Source: Nocardioides jensenii JCM 1364 = NBRC 14755
GTDB lineage: Bacteria > Actinomycetota > Actinomycetes > Propionibacteriales > Nocardioidaceae
NCBI RefSeq assembly: GCF_001552535.1
Contig: NZ_BCRJ01000051.1
Location: 1 to 42,593 of the forward strand
Direction: 5' to 3'
Length of the DNA stretch: 42,593 bases
Shown here in pieces: positions 33,782-41,433 of this stretch (within the stretch, counting starts at the first letter, position 1; every line of letters starts with the position of its first letter). Below the pieces are notes generated by a model. That model worked only from the letters and a program-made list of their open reading frames with translations. It did no database searches and had not been told where the DNA came from. A program made the position numbers and the translations under genes.

Positions 33782-35863
33782 ATGGCCGAGCGGCAGCCGC
33801 ACAAGGACTCCCGACCACTGGATCCGCCCGCGCCCGACCGGATCCGCAACGTCGTCCTGGTCGGGCCGTCCTCGGCGGGCAAGACCACCCTGCTGGAGGG
33901 CTTGCTGAAGGAAGCCGGCGCGATCACCCGGGTGGGCGCCGTCGAGGACGGCACCACGGTCTCCGACTTCGAGGAGGGTGAGCACGAGCACGGCCGCTCG
34001 ATGTCGCTTGCCGTGGCGCCGGTGCTGTACGACGGCACGAAGCTCAACTTCCTCGACACCCCCGGCTATGCCGATTTCGTGGGTGAGCTGCGCGCGGGAC
34101 TGCGTGCCGCCGACTGTGCGCTGTTCGTGGTCGCGGCGAACGAACAGGTCGACCGCGGCACGGTGCAGCTGTGGCGCGAGTGCGACCGGGTCGGCATGCC
34201 CCGTGCCCTCGTCGTCACCAAGCTGGACCACGCCCGCGCTGACGTGGATGCCGTCGTACGCGCGGCGCAGCAGGCGTTCGGCGACAAGGTGCTGCCGGTC
34301 CACCTCCATCAGGGTGACCGGCTTGTGGGGCTGATCTCCGGGGACACGGACGACGAGCGGGCCCAGCAGCTGCGCGGGGAGCTCATCGAGGGCGTGATCG
34401 AGGAGTCCGAGGACGAGTCGCTGATGGATCGCTACCTCGCCGGCGAGAAGATCGACGAGGACGTGCTGGTCGCCGACCTCGAGAAGGCAGTGGCCAGGGC
34501 CGCGCTCTTTCCGGTCATTCCAGTGGGCGCGACGACGGGCGTCGGCCCGCGCGAACTGCTGGACCTGTGCGTGCGCGCGTTCCCCTCCCCCGCCGAGCAC
34601 CCCGCACGCGAGGCCTTCACCCCGGCCGGCAAGAAGGCGGACGCCCTGACCTGTGACCCGTCGGCCCCACTGGTCGCCGAGGTGATCAAGACGACCAGTG
34701 ACCCCTACCTGGGCCGGGTCAGCCTGATCCGGGTGTTCTCCGGGTCGTTCGACGCCGACGCCGACGTGCACGTCTCCGGTCACTTCTCGTCGTTCTTCGG
34801 GTCTGCGACCAGCCACGCCGACCATGACGACGACGAACGGATCGGTGGGCTGTCCTACCCGTTCGGCAAGCAGCTGGTCACCGCGCGCAAGGTGGTGGCC
34901 GGCGACATCGCCGCGATCGGCCGGCTCACCAGCGCAGAGACCGGAGACACGCTGTCGTCCGTGGAACAACCGCGGGTCCTCGAGCCCTGGCAGCTTCCCG
35001 AACCCCTGCTGCCGGTGGCGATCGAGGCAGCCACGAAGTCTGACGAGGACAAGCTTCCCGCCGCACTGGCCCGGCTGGCCGCCGAGGACCCCTCGCTGAA
35101 GGTCGAGAACAACACCGAGACCCGCCAGCTGGTGCTGTGGGTGCTGGGCGAGGCGCACGCCGACGCGGCCCTCGACCGGCTGCAGCGGCGGTTCGGCGTC
35201 ACGGTCGAGCAGCGCGACCTGGTCGTGCCGCTGCGTGAGGCGTTCACCGTCGCTGCCAAGGGTCACGGTCGCCACGTGAAACAGTCCGGCGGCCACGGGC
35301 AGTACGCCATCTGCGACATCGAGGTGGAGCCGTTGCCGGAGCCTGTGGGCTTCGAGTTCGTCGACAAGGTGGTCGGGGGCGCCGTACCCCGGCAGTTCAT
35401 CGGCAGCGTCGAGAAGGGCGTCCGGGCGCAGATGGAGGGCGGAGTCCGCAACGGCTACCCGGTGGTCGGGCTGCGGGTGACCCTCACCGACGGGAAGTCG
35501 CACAGCGTCGACTCGTCCGACGCGGCGTTCCAGAGCGCCGGCGCGCTCGCACTGCGCGAGGCCGCGGAGGACGGCCGGGTCGCCATGCTGGAGCCGTACG
35601 ACGAGGTCTCGGTCTCGGTGCCGGACGACTTCGTGGGCGCGGTGATGAGCGACCTGTCCGCACGTCACGGCCGGGTGCTCGGCACGGACAAGGTGGGCGA
35701 CGACGGCACCCTGATCCGGGCACTGGTGCCGCAGCGCGAGCTGGCCCGCTACGCGATCGAGCTGCGGTCGACCACCCACGGCACCGGCAGCTTCACCCGC
35801 ACCTTCGCGCACCACGAGCCGATGGCCGAGGAGCACGCCCGCGACGTCACGCCGCGCACGTGA
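33782..35863 (+). CDS. EF-G2-type translational GTPase
   Basis: This 693-residue protein is an elongation factor G paralogue. The G1 loop is GPSSAGKT (28-35), G3 is DTPGYADF (D92), G4 is TKLD (146-149). Later domains II, III (LKVENNTETRQLVLWVLGEA), IV (HGRHVKQSGGHGQYAICDIE) and V (VSVSVPDDFVGAVMSDLSAR) follow. EF-G2 proteins in actinobacteria hydrolyse GTP poorly on ribosomes and lack a clear role in normal elongation. The ATG at 33782 is the only credible start, although the GGGAG is very close to it. The gene is divergent from the SNF2 helicase and followed by a small ORF 28 bases downstream. Confidence 0.92.
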   Translation: MAERQPHKDSRPLDPPAPDRIRNVVLVGPSSAGKTTLLEGLLKEAGAITRVGAVEDGTTVSDFEEGEHEHGRSMSLAVAPVLYDGTKLNFLDTPGYADFVGELRAGLRAADCALFVVAANEQVDRGTVQLWRECDRVGMPRALVVTKLDHARADVDAVVRAAQQAFGDKVLPVHLHQGDRLVGLISGDTDDERAQQLRGELIEGVIEESEDESLMDRYLAGEKIDEDVLVADLEKAVARAALFPVIPVGATTGVGPRELLDLCVRAFPSPAEHPAREAFTPAGKKADALTCDPSAPLVAEVIKTTSDPYLGRVSLIRVFSGSFDADADVHVSGHFSSFFGSATSHADHDDDERIGGLSYPFGKQLVTARKVVAGDIAAIGRLTSAETGDTLSSVEQPRVLEPWQLPEPLLPVAIEAATKSDEDKLPAALARLAAEDPSLKVENNTETRQLVLWVLGEAHADAALDRLQRRFGVTVEQRDLVVPLREAFTVAAKGHGRHVKQSGGHGQYAICDIEVEPLPEPVGFEFVDKVVGGAVPRQFIGSVEKGVRAQMEGGVRNGYPVVGLRVTLTDGKSHSVDSSDAAFQSAGALALREAAEDGRVAMLEPYDEVSVSVPDDFVGAVMSDLSARHGRVLGTDKVGDDGTLIRALVPQRELARYAIELRSTTHGTGSFTRTFAHHEPMAEEHARDVTPRT

Positions 35864-35891
35864 GGGTCGCTGCGCCGTGCAGGATGGAGGC

Positions 35892-36164
35892 ATGAATGTG
35901 TACCTCGCCTGGACCTCGGCGGCCCCCGAGGACCTGGCCGGACCGTGGCACGAAGCGCGACGGATCGCTCCCGGCCTGCTGCTCCTGGAGAGTTCCGAGA
36001 CGCTCTCGGTCGTCTATCACGCCCTGAAGTGGGCACTGCCCCAGGAGGCGTCGCTCATCGTGTCTCCTGTGCACCAGACGCCGAAGTCGCGTGGGATGGC
36101 ACCCGGCACCACGTCATGGTTGCGGAGCCGCACCACGTCAGGCGGCGACCGGGCGGAACGGTGA
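35892..36164 (+). CDS. Small hypothetical protein (90 aa)
   Basis: The frame encodes MNVYLAWTSAAPEDLAGPWH, then helical and strand segments (LLLLESSETLSVVYHALKWA, EASLIVSPVHQTPK) and a basic tail. GGAGG sits 1 base before ATG 35892 and 7 bases before the in-frame GTG at 35898, which is therefore the more likely start. I do not recognise the family. It follows the EF-G2-type gene by 28 bases and could be co-transcribed with it. Confidence 0.6.
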   Translation: MNVYLAWTSAAPEDLAGPWHEARRIAPGLLLLESSETLSVVYHALKWALPQEASLIVSPVHQTPKSRGMAPGTTSWLRSRTTSGGDRAER

Positions 36165-36198
36165 GTCAGCCGATCGCCTGACCTGGGGAGGGGAACGC

Positions 36199-37317
36199 TT
36201 ACGGGGCTGAGCTTCGCCCCGACATCGGCAGGTCTCCAACGCCGATCACGGGATAGAAGCGCTTCGTCGACTCGACGAGGTGCTCGAGCCATGGTGGCAG
36301 TACGGCGCCAGCTTCAGCGGCTCGGAGGACGGACGCTCGGGTGATGTGACGGGTGCGCGCGTCACGGAGGTAGCGGAACCGCTGCCGACCGGTCCCCACG
36401 CCGTTGCGACCCGACTGGCCACGTGGGATGAGGTCGTAGAGTTCCGTGCCACGGAGGCCGGGAATGACATCGCTCCAGTCCCTTCCCACGCTCGTCAACT
36501 TGCGAAACTCCTGGGCACGCACTTCCTTGTAGGGCTCCAGAAACGGCACGAGTTGGCTGAGCACCTGGCCATCACGCCCCGAGGCATAGAGCTCGTAGTA
36601 GTGCTTCTGATAGTCCTTGTTCCACTTCGCGATCTGCGCATTCGGAATCCCCAGGCACGTCACCAGGTCCTGGAGATCATCAATGCCAGCGTGGGAGTCG
36701 AGGCAGATCGCCCATCGCGGCAATGTGCCGCAGCAGGTGTATGCATCCAACGCGGCTCCCTGCAGGAAGCGGATTACGTGCTCCCGAGTTGACCCTGCGA
36801 TGACCTCAGGAACACGCTTCTCCGAGGCTCGACCACCGCAACCCAAGAGGGTCAGGAACTCGACCAGGCGCTTGCTGGCCACGACGAATCCGGGGCACTT
36901 GTCTGCTCGGTGAACGATGCGTCCTGGCAACCCGAATGTGGCGAAGCATGCTCGTTGGACCTGCTCCAGGACCCTGTCGACTGAGTTGGTGATGACGACA
37001 GTCCAGTTGGACAGGTTGGTGTGGCCCTCCGAGAAGTACGCCCCGAGGAACAAGGCCAGTTCGTCGGTGAGGTGTTCCGGAATGGTGATGGCCTGCTCGT
37101 TGCCCCGCGGTCGACGCTCAGGTGGTCGGGGAAGAACCGCCTCTGTTGTTGCCCATTCGGCTCCATAGGTGACGCCGAGGAAATCGCCGGGTCTCGCCGA
37201 ACTGGCCGCCATCTTGAGCGGCGGCTCATCGCCACGGGATGAGATCAGCAGCAGCCCATCAGCCGGATACTGCCGTGTCCCGCGGCCTCGAACCACCAAG
37301 TTCACGATCTTGTTCAC
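36199..37317 (-). CDS. LAGLIDADG homing endonuclease with Hint-like N-terminal part
   Basis: This 372-residue protein has two LAGLIDADG-type motifs, LALFLGAYFSEGH (acidic E) and VIRFLQGAALDAYT (acidic D), spaced as in single-chain homing endonucleases. Before them, the segment QYPADGLLLISSRGDEPPLK and ASSARPGDFLGV resembles block B of intein splicing domains. There is no block A Cys at the N-terminus and no C-terminal His-Asn before a Cys, Ser or Thr, so it cannot splice as it stands. The GTG start at 37317 has no strong ribosome site. It lies just past nrdJ, whose family often hosts inteins; I infer an intein-derived or free-standing element. Confidence 0.75.
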   Translation of the reverse strand: MNKIVNLVVRGRGTRQYPADGLLLISSRGDEPPLKMAASSARPGDFLGVTYGAEWATTEAVLPRPPERRPRGNEQAITIPEHLTDELALFLGAYFSEGHTNLSNWTVVITNSVDRVLEQVQRACFATFGLPGRIVHRADKCPGFVVASKRLVEFLTLLGCGGRASEKRVPEVIAGSTREHVIRFLQGAALDAYTCCGTLPRWAICLDSHAGIDDLQDLVTCLGIPNAQIAKWNKDYQKHYYELYASGRDGQVLSQLVPFLEPYKEVRAQEFRKLTSVGRDWSDVIPGLRGTELYDLIPRGQSGRNGVGTGRQRFRYLRDARTRHITRASVLRAAEAGAVLPPWLEHLVESTKRFYPVIGVGDLPMSGRSSAP

Positions 37318-37388
37318 GCGCGTGCTCGCTCATCCCGACCCCGGGTTGGCTACGTGTTGACATCCCATCACGGCCCACCGACAACCAG

Positions 37389-37422
37389 AACGGGCCCGAC
37401 ACCCGGGGGTGTCGAGCCCGTT
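37389..37422 (-). terminator. Hairpin terminator of nrdR-nrdJ
   Basis: Two 7-bp stem blocks (AACGGGC with GCCCGTT, and CGACACC with GGTGTCG) are separated by one C-A mismatch and close on a CGGG loop. The hairpin begins 15 bases past the nrdJ stop, a typical terminator position. Confidence 0.7.
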
Positions 37423-37437
37423 CAGTGGTTCAGTTGA

Positions 37438-40317
37438 TCAGCTGCAGCCGGAGGTGCTTCCGCAGCCCTCGCACACGTGGCACGAGCCGGCAGGACGCAT
37501 CTTGGTGCCGCAGGTGAAGCAGAGCGGGCTGTCGATCGCCGTACCGCTGATCTTCTCGAGGAGCTCGGCGGTGGTGTGGGCTCCCTGGGGGGCCTCGACC
37601 ACGGTCGCCTCGATCGGGGTCTCGACAGGCTCGACCACCGAGGAGGAGGTCTCAACCACCGTGGACTCCGACACGAGCTCGCCGGCGGACCCGGTCTCCT
37701 CGGCCGGCTCGTAGGACCCGGTCTCGAGGTGACGCTGACGCTCGTCGGCCGAGTAGATGCCGAGCGCGGAGCGGTCCTCGAAGGACAGGTAGTCCAGGGC
37801 CAGGCGACGGAAGATGTAGTCCATGATCGACTGCGCCATCCGCACGTCGGGGTCGTCGGTCATGCCGGCCGGCTCGAAGCGCAGGTTGGTGAACTTCGAG
37901 ACGTAGGTCTCGAGCGGGACGCCGTACTGCAGGCCGATCGAGACAGCGATCGAGAAGGCGTCCATCACACCGGCCAGGGTCGAGCCCTGCTTGCCCAGCT
38001 TGAGGAAGACCTCGCCGAGCTCGCCGTCGTCATGGGCACCCGAGGTCATGTAGCCCTCGGCACCGCCGACAGTGAACGACGTGGTGCGCGAGACGCGCGA
38101 CTTCGGGAGGCGCTTGCGGGTCGGGGCGTAGACGACCTTCTCCACGACCTTGGTCTCGACCGGAGCTTCGACCTCGGACTTGTTGGAGTCAGACCCCTTG
38201 TTCTCGCCCTTGCCGGAGGACAGCGGCTGGCCGACCTTGCAGTTGTCCCTGTACACGGCCAAAGCCTTGATACCGAGCTTCCAGCCCTGCAGGTAGACGT
38301 CCTCGATCTCCTCGACCGTTGCCTCCTCCGGGAGGTTCACGGTCTTGCTCACGGCACCACTCAAGAACGGCTGTGCGGCGGCCATCATGCGCACGTGACC
38401 CATCGGCTTGAGGGCGCGCTCACCCATCGCGCAGTCGAAGACCTCGTAGTGCTCGGTGCGCAGGCCGGGCGCGTCGATGACGTGACCGTGCTCGGCGATG
38501 TAGGCGACGATCGCCTCGACCTGCTCCGGCTGGTAGCCGAGCTTCTTCAGCGCCCGCGGGATCGTCTGGTTGACGATCTGCATCGAGCCGCCGCCGACGA
38601 GCTTCTTGAACTTGACCAGCGAGAAGTCGGGCTCGATGCCGGTGGTGTCGCAGTCCATCATGAAGCCGATGGTGCCGGTCGGTGCGAGCACCGAGGCCTG
38701 CGCGTTGCGGAAGCCGTTGGCCTCACCGGTGGCGAGCACGTCGGCCCACGCCTGGGTGGCGAGCTTGTGCACCGCGAGGTCCTCGGTGTGCAGGGTGCGC
38801 ACCGTGTCGTTGGCGGCCTGGTGCTTGCGCATGACCCGCTTGTGCGCGTCGGAGTTGCGGGCATAGCCGGCGTACGGGCCGACGATGCCGGCCAGCTCGG
38901 CCGAGCGCTTGTACGACGTGCCGGTCATCAGCGACGTGATCGCGGCAGCCATCGAGCGACCGCCGTCGGAGTCGTAGCCGAGACCCATCGCCATCAGCAG
39001 GGCGCCGAGGTTGGCGTAGCCGATGCCGAGCTGGCGGTAGTTGCGGGTGGTCTCGCCGATCGGCTCGGTCGGGAAGTCGGCGAAGCAGATCGAGATGTCC
39101 ATCGCAGTGATGATCAGCTCGGTGGCCTTCTGGAACAGCTCACCGTCGAAGGTGTCGTCGTCGCGCAGGAACTTCAGCAGGTTCAACGAGGCCAGGTTGC
39201 ACGAGGAGTTGTCGAGCGACATGTATTCCGAGCAGGGGTTGGACGCGGTGATCCGGCCGGTCTCGGGGTTGGTGTGCCAGTCGTTGATCGTGTCGTCGTA
39301 CTGCAGACCCGGGTCGGCGCAGGACCAGGCGGCCTCGGAGATCTTGCGGAACAGGCCACGGGCGTCGACGGTCTCGATGACCTCGCCGGTGCCGCGGGAC
39401 TTCAGGCCGAACTCGGTGCCGTCCTCGACCGCGCGCATGAACTCGTCGGTGACCCGCACCGAGTTGTTGGCGTTCTGGTACTGGACGGAGGTGATGTCCT
39501 TGCCGCCGAGGTCCATGTCGAAGCCGGCGTCGCGAAGGGCACGGATCTTGTGCTCCTCGTTCATCTTGGTCTCGACGAACTCCTCGATGTCGGGGTGGTC
39601 GACGTCGAGCACGACCATCTTGGCCGCACGACGCGTGGCGCCGCCGGACTTGATGGTGCCGGCCGAGGCGTCGGCGCCGCGCATGAACGAGACCGGGCCG
39701 GAGGCCGTACCGCCGGAGGAGAGGAGCTCCTTCGAGCTACGGATGCGGGAGAGGTTGAGGCCGGCGCCGGAGCCGCCCTTGAAGATGAAGCCCTCTTCCT
39801 TGTACCAGTTGAGGATCGAGTCCATCGAGTCATCCACGGAGAGGATGAAGCAGGCCGAGACCTGCTGCGGGGACGGCGTACCGACGTTGAACCAGACGGG
39901 AGAGTTGAACGAGAAGTACTGGTGCACCAGCAACCAGGTGAGCTCGTGCTCGAAGAGCTCGGCGTCGGCCTCGGTCGCGAAGTAGCCGTGCTCCTGGCCG
40001 GCGTCGGTGTAGGTGTTCACGACCCGGTCGATGAGCTGCTTGAGGCTCCACTCGCGGGCGTCGGTGCCGACGGCGCCGCGGAAGTACTTGGTGGTGACGA
40101 TCGTGGAGGCGTTGACGCTCCAGAAGTCGGGGTATTCGACGCCGCGCTGCTCGAAGACGGACTCGCCGGTCTTCCAGTTCGTCTGGACGACGTCGCGGCG
40201 CTCCCACGTGAGCTCGTCGTAGGGGTGAACGCCCTCGGTGCTGAAGACCCGCTCGATCTTCAGACCCTTGCCCGCGCCCTGCTTCTTTGCAGAATCGCTG
40301 CTGACCGTCTCCGTCAT
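37438..40317 (-). CDS. nrdJ: Class II (B12-dependent) ribonucleotide reductase
   Basis: The 959-residue enzyme reduces ribonucleotides to deoxyribonucleotides with adenosylcobalamin, giving oxygen-independent DNA precursors. Visible residues: C156 (QQVSACFILS) and C373 (NSSCNLASLN), the likely redox pair, and the NPCSEY signature with N360, C362 (thiyl radical Cys) and E364. After a Glu/Val-rich low-complexity linker, a C-terminal zinc-ribbon-like tail carries CFTCGT, CHVCEGCG and a final CS. The ATG at 40317 follows AGGAGAA. A continuous frame to 40452 lacks a ribosome site and is ignored. It lies 156 bases past nrdR, separated by hairpins, and is presumably co-transcribed and repressed by NrdR. 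No intein is present. Confidence 0.97.
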   Translation of the reverse strand: MTETVSSDSAKKQGAGKGLKIERVFSTEGVHPYDELTWERRDVVQTNWKTGESVFEQRGVEYPDFWSVNASTIVTTKYFRGAVGTDAREWSLKQLIDRVVNTYTDAGQEHGYFATEADAELFEHELTWLLVHQYFSFNSPVWFNVGTPSPQQVSACFILSVDDSMDSILNWYKEEGFIFKGGSGAGLNLSRIRSSKELLSSGGTASGPVSFMRGADASAGTIKSGGATRRAAKMVVLDVDHPDIEEFVETKMNEEHKIRALRDAGFDMDLGGKDITSVQYQNANNSVRVTDEFMRAVEDGTEFGLKSRGTGEVIETVDARGLFRKISEAAWSCADPGLQYDDTINDWHTNPETGRITASNPCSEYMSLDNSSCNLASLNLLKFLRDDDTFDGELFQKATELIITAMDISICFADFPTEPIGETTRNYRQLGIGYANLGALLMAMGLGYDSDGGRSMAAAITSLMTGTSYKRSAELAGIVGPYAGYARNSDAHKRVMRKHQAANDTVRTLHTEDLAVHKLATQAWADVLATGEANGFRNAQASVLAPTGTIGFMMDCDTTGIEPDFSLVKFKKLVGGGSMQIVNQTIPRALKKLGYQPEQVEAIVAYIAEHGHVIDAPGLRTEHYEVFDCAMGERALKPMGHVRMMAAAQPFLSGAVSKTVNLPEEATVEEIEDVYLQGWKLGIKALAVYRDNCKVGQPLSSGKGENKGSDSNKSEVEAPVETKVVEKVVYAPTRKRLPKSRVSRTTSFTVGGAEGYMTSGAHDDGELGEVFLKLGKQGSTLAGVMDAFSIAVSIGLQYGVPLETYVSKFTNLRFEPAGMTDDPDVRMAQSIMDYIFRRLALDYLSFEDRSALGIYSADERQRHLETGSYEPAEETGSAGELVSESTVVETSSSVVEPVETPIEATVVEAPQGAHTTAELLEKISGTAIDSPLCFTCGTKMRPAGSCHVCEGCGSTSGCS

Positions 40318-40430
40318 TTCTCCTCTTTCCCGAACTCCGGCTGGTGTCTTCTCTGGTGCTGGTGGTGCTGATGCTTCCGGTGGTGCCGGTGTCGCAGATG
40401 CTCGACGCCCGTTGTTGCCCGAAGATGTGC

Positions 40431-40464
40431 GCCCGGCACGCAGCTTCCCCACTACGTGCCGGGC
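40431..40464 (-). other. 10-bp hairpin in the nrdR-nrdJ gap
   Basis: GCCCGGCACG (40431-40440) pairs perfectly with CGTGCCGGGC (40455-40464) around a 14-base loop. It lies between nrdR and nrdJ and may limit read-through or set the relative expression of the two genes. Confidence 0.55.
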
Positions 40465-40473
40465 GGTCTGTGG

Positions 40474-40489
40474 TCAGCCCGTGGGCTGA
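40474..40489 (-). other. Palindrome over the nrdR stop codon
   Basis: TCAGCCC, GT, then GGGCTGA form a 7-bp inverted repeat with a 2-base centre that includes the nrdR stop. It adds to the hairpins at this junction. Confidence 0.4.
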
Positions 40490-40977
40490 GGTTGTTTCGC
40501 AGTTGCTGCGAAACCGCTGGTGACGCCGGCAGAACGCTCGGCGCGCAGCATGGAGATCTCGGCCTCGAAGTCCTCGGCCGACTCGAACGCGCGGTAGACG
40601 CTGGCGAACCGCAGGTAGGCGACCTCGTCGAGCTCACGGAGCGGGCCGAGGATGGCCAGACCGATCTCGTTGGCGGGCACTTCGGCAGATCCGCCGCTGC
40701 GCAGCGCATCTTCGACCGCCTGGCCCAGACAGGCCAGCTGGTCGGCGGTGACCGGACGACCCTTGCAGGCCTTGCGGACACCGGAGACGGCCTTCTCGCG
40801 GTTGAACGGCTCACTCGCACCCGAGCGCTTGAGCACCGTCAACTGCATCTGCTCGACGGTGGTGAAGCGCTTGTTGCACGACGGGCAGGTGCGACGCCGG
40901 CGGATCGATCCACCGTCGTCGGCGACCCGGGAGTCGAGCACGCGAGTGTCGGTGCTGCGGCAGTTGGGGCAGTGCAT
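40474..40977 (-). CDS. nrdR: Transcriptional repressor NrdR
   Basis: This 167-residue protein has the N-terminal zinc ribbon (C3, C6, C31, C34 in MHCPNC and CPSC) and an ATP-cone at about 46-136 ([20 protein letters not shown]) that senses ATP and dATP. NrdR binds paired palindromes upstream of ribonucleotide reductase genes and represses them when dATP is high. The ATG at 40977 follows AAGGAGG with about 9 bases. The gene heads the nrdRJ unit, with two candidate NrdR boxes 218-264 bases upstream. Its 3' end contains a hairpin (40494-40514) and the stop lies in a second one. Confidence 0.97.
   Translation of the reverse strand: MHCPNCRSTDTRVLDSRVADDGGSIRRRRTCPSCNKRFTTVEQMQLTVLKRSGASEPFNREKAVSGVRKACKGRPVTADQLACLGQAVEDALRSGGSAEVPANEIGLAILGPLRELDEVAYLRFASVYRAFESAEDFEAEISMLRAERSAGVTSGFAATAKQPQPTG
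40494..40514 (-). other. 9-bp hairpin inside the 3' end of nrdR
   Basis: GTTTCGCAG (40494-40502) pairs with CTGCGAAAC (40506-40514) around TTG. It lies in the last codons of nrdR and resembles in its arms the long hairpin at 41377-41433. Confidence 0.5.
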
Positions 40978-41034
40978 GTGCGGCAGCCTCCTTCGCGGCT
41001 CGTTCTCTGGCGGGACCTGTGGGTGCGGGTTGTG

Positions 41035-41060
41035 CTCGTGCGTTCACACTCGTGCGTTCA
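41035..41060 (-). repeat. Two 12-bp direct repeats in the nrdR leader
   Basis: CTCGTGCGTTCA occurs at 41035-41046 and again at 41049-41060, a 14-base period, about 60-80 bases before the nrdR start. Confidence 0.6.
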
Positions 41061-41091
41061 ACCAATGTCGACCACTGTGGGGACGCCACGA

Positions 41092-41111
41092 AGGCCCCTG
41101 CTCGGGGGCCT
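41092..41111 (-). other. 7-bp hairpin in the nrdR leader
   Basis: AGGCCCC (41092-41098) pairs with GGGGCCT (41105-41111) around TGCTCG. It lies between the candidate NrdR boxes and the nrdR start. I looked for a cobalamin riboswitch B12 box here and found none. Confidence 0.4.
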
Positions 41112-41127
41112 GGTGCAGCGGTGCCGT

Positions 41128-41211
41128 TGTGGACGACGGATCGTTTCCTGTGGACAACCAGCGGTTGATTGTGGGTTCAGCACCCTGCCCCTGTGGACTA
41201 CATGTGGAGAA
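41128..41211. promoter_or_regulatory. Cluster of DnaA-box-like sites upstream of nrdR
   Basis: TGTGGACAA (41149-41157) is the exact complement of the actinobacterial DnaA box TTGTCCACA. Three more sites match 8 of 9: TGTGGACGA (41128-41136), TGTGGACTA (41192-41200) and TGTGGAGAA (41203-41211). They lie beside and within the NrdR-box region. Confidence 0.45.
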
Positions 41212-41241
41212 CCACAACCGTGTAACTACTAGATGTAGTGG
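41195..41241 (-). promoter_or_regulatory. Pair of NrdR boxes
   Basis: On the minus strand, 41226-41241 reads CCACTACATCTAGTAG, matching all conserved positions of the NrdR consensus acaCwAtATaTwGtgt. GGACTACATGTGGAGA at 41195-41210 matches 7 of 8 conserved positions. The centres are 31 bases apart, as expected for paired NrdR boxes about three helical turns apart. Confidence 0.75.
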
Positions 41242-41376
41242 TAACCGTACGTCGGCTCCCGGGCCGATGCAAGCCCTGTGATCTGAACTTCTCGGGTCTC
41301 CTGCATAACCGCAGGTCAGCGCCGAATCTTCCCGCGACACGCCGTGCGCGACACGCTGGAGTGGGTGCGGACCCGA
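41242..41376. other. Gap between nrdRJ regulatory sites and the DUF559-type gene
   Basis: No gene is visible here. A short inverted repeat CCTGC/GCAGG lies at about 41300-41315. The region joins the NrdR boxes to the long hairpin at 41377. Confidence 0.35.
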
Positions 41377-41433
41377 CGGCCGACGGTGCAGGGTTTCACG
41401 CAGATGCTGCGTGAAACCCTGCAGCGTCGGCCG
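41377..41433 (-). terminator. 57-base hairpin at the end of the DUF559-type gene
   Basis: Arms 41377-41402 and 41108+300 (41408-41433) pair over 25 of 26 positions, with one G-G mismatch, around the loop GATGC. The stop codon of the minus-strand gene (41396-41398) lies inside the arm. Position and strength suggest a terminator. Confidence 0.6.

Noticed and set aside
33629..35893. Long minus-strand open frame upstream of the SNF2 gene (would give a protein of about 1850 residues)
   Set aside because: It runs antisense to the clear EF-G2-type gene; the ribosome site and SWIM domain place the true start at 33628 or 33619.
40318..40452. 45-codon N-terminal extension of nrdJ
   Set aside because: AGGAGAA directly precedes ATG 40317; the extension overlaps a hairpin and has no ribosome site or family support.
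40978..41194. Cobalamin riboswitch before nrdR-nrdJ
   Set aside because: Expected for some B12-dependent reductase operons, but no B12 box or matching fold was found in the leader or in the nrdR-nrdJ gap.
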